Shown piece after piece: positions 7,094 to 7,756 of a stretch of DNA of 7,756 bases. Numbering within the stretch: position 1 is the stretch's first letter; the number at the start of each line of letters is the position of its first letter. Below the pieces are notes generated by a model. The model was not told where the DNA came from and did no database searches. It saw nothing but the letters and a program-made list of their open reading frames with translations. The stretch comes from CAYTOJ01 sp964439415. Its GTDB lineage: Bacteria > Pseudomonadota > Alphaproteobacteria > Rickettsiales > CAZAGG01. Made by a program: the position numbers and the translations under genes. The DNA is taken from assembly GCA_964439415.1 (NCBI GenBank), contig CAYTOJ010000093.1:1-7756 (forward strand). Direction: 5' to 3'.

Positions 7094-7680
7094 TTGGCAT
7101 TACAGGTGGGGTAGGGGAAATTCTTCAGCAGGCCAGGGAGCAGCGTGGCCTGAGTATTGAAAGCATTGCCGAATACTTAAAAATCAGAAGCTTTTATTTG
7201 AAAGCTCTTGAGGCAGGTTCCTATGAAGATCTGCCGGGTACTGTATATGCAACGGGTTTTTTGAAAAGTTACGCCGATTTTCTGCAATTAAATGCTGAAG
7301 AGCTTATAAGTATGTATAAGCTGGAAGCAAGGGGCATCACGAAACGGCAGGAATTTCCCGTACCGGTGCAGATGCATTCAACGCACGCCCCCAAAATGGC
7401 GATTGTGATAGGGTCATTAGTGTTAGCCTTAGGCGCGTTTATGGTGGTAAATTTTCAGCGTGCCGATGAATTATCCGCCCCCATTATACAGCCGCCCCCC
7501 CCGCAGATGCTGGTGGAGGCGCAGGCAACAGCATGGGAAAAATTCCAGACTTGTGAGGCAGGTGCTGGGTCATGCATTCCGGTCTGCCCGGATATTCAGC
7601 TTTCAAACGTTGAGATATCCAGGATATACTGCGACCTTTCATTTAAAGAGTATGTGGAAATTGTGCTGAGTAGTGAGTAA
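7090..7680 (+). CDS. RodZ-like helix-turn-helix membrane protein with short Cys-containing C-terminus
   Basis: This 196-residue protein has an HTH_25 domain at about 8-75 (VGEILQQAREQRGLSIESIAEYLKIR..YLKALEAGSYEDLPGTVYATGFLKSYADFL), the form found at the N-terminus of RodZ, which binds MreB in rod-shape control. One membrane helix follows (about 103-120, with K102 just before it, as expected for a cytoplasmic N-terminus). The outer part is only about 75 residues, with PPPP at 135-138 and four cysteines (155, 162, 166, 181). The usual RodZ C-terminal beta domain (DUF4115) is not recognisable, and the other frames downstream do not contain it, so a simple frameshift is unlikely. The ATG is embedded in the ptsP stop (ATGA) with no visible Shine-Dalgarno sequence, suggesting translational coupling to ptsP. 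A membrane-bound regulator rather than a true RodZ remains possible. Confidence 0.78.
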   Translation: MIGITGGVGEILQQAREQRGLSIESIAEYLKIRSFYLKALEAGSYEDLPGTVYATGFLKSYADFLQLNAEELISMYKLEARGITKRQEFPVPVQMHSTHAPKMAIVIGSLVLALGAFMVVNFQRADELSAPIIQPPPPQMLVEAQATAWEKFQTCEAGAGSCIPVCPDIQLSNVEISRIYCDLSFKEYVEIVLSSE

Positions 7681-7703
7681 GATGAAGCCTGTGAGATGTA
7701 ATA

Positions 7704-7756
7704 GTAACTCACCAGGCGTGCTGGTCTGGATGTACATTGCTTGTCTCCCCCACCGC
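7704..7756. repeat. Second copy of the 131-354 repeat element, cut by window edge
   Basis: Bases 7704-7756 align without gaps to 131-183 and differ at five positions (7711, 7717, 7718, 7728, 7736). Both copies begin at GTAACTC, the base that also starts the inverted end, which supports that base as the true boundary. The inner-stem left arm TCCCCCACCGC is unchanged. It starts 23 bp after the stop of the RodZ-like gene, in the same orientation as copy 1. The remaining roughly 170 bp, including the right inverted end, is outside the window. Confidence 0.85.

Noticed and set aside
7460..7680. Frameshift in the rodZ-like gene hiding a DUF4115 domain
   Set aside because: The alternative frame in this stretch is Arg/Pro-rich and shows no RodZ C-terminal pattern, so a simple frameshift does not explain the short protein.

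Overview
The window looks like a chromosomal segment of an alphaproteobacterium of moderate GC content. The evidence is the gene set: a DUF4175/TIGR02302 membrane protein, which is essentially an alphaproteobacterial family, next to ptsP (enzyme I of the nitrogen PTS) and a short RodZ-like helix-turn-helix membrane protein. The genus cannot be named from this sequence. Having ptsP and DUF4175 argues against the most reduced Rickettsiaceae, and many intergenic bases are repeats.

Layout. The left edge cuts a minus-strand tRNA-Glu(UUC) gene (1-53), with a plausible promoter at 62-91. Bases 54-424 hold no protein gene. They carry a 224-bp element with inverted ends and a layered hairpin architecture (131-354), followed 12 bp later by a perfect 14-bp-arm palindrome (367-399). 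Next come two minus-strand genes joined by an ATGA overlap: metC (cystathionine beta-lyase, upstream) and trmB (tRNA m7G46 methyltransferase, downstream). The 140-bp divergent gap 2278-2417 contains a second copy of the palindrome. The plus strand then carries the DUF4175 gene, ptsP with a GTG start, and a rodZ-like gene that overlaps ptsP by ATGA. Only 23 bp after the last stop, a second copy of the 131-354 element begins (7704) and runs off the right edge.

Functions. MetC makes homocysteine for methionine synthesis. TrmB consumes S-adenosylmethionine, which is made from methionine, to modify tRNA. PtsP is the PEP-dependent first kinase of PTS-Ntr, with a GAF sensor domain. The RodZ-like protein has the cytoplasmic HTH and the membrane helix of a cell-shape protein, but only a short cysteine-containing outer tail.

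The most unusual content is noncoding: two repeat families, one a mobile-element-like or RNA-like 224-bp unit and the other a 33-bp palindrome. Each occurs twice in under 8 kb, always between genes, and one copy of each lie side by side. No defence system, CRISPR array, transposase gene or secondary-metabolite cluster was seen.
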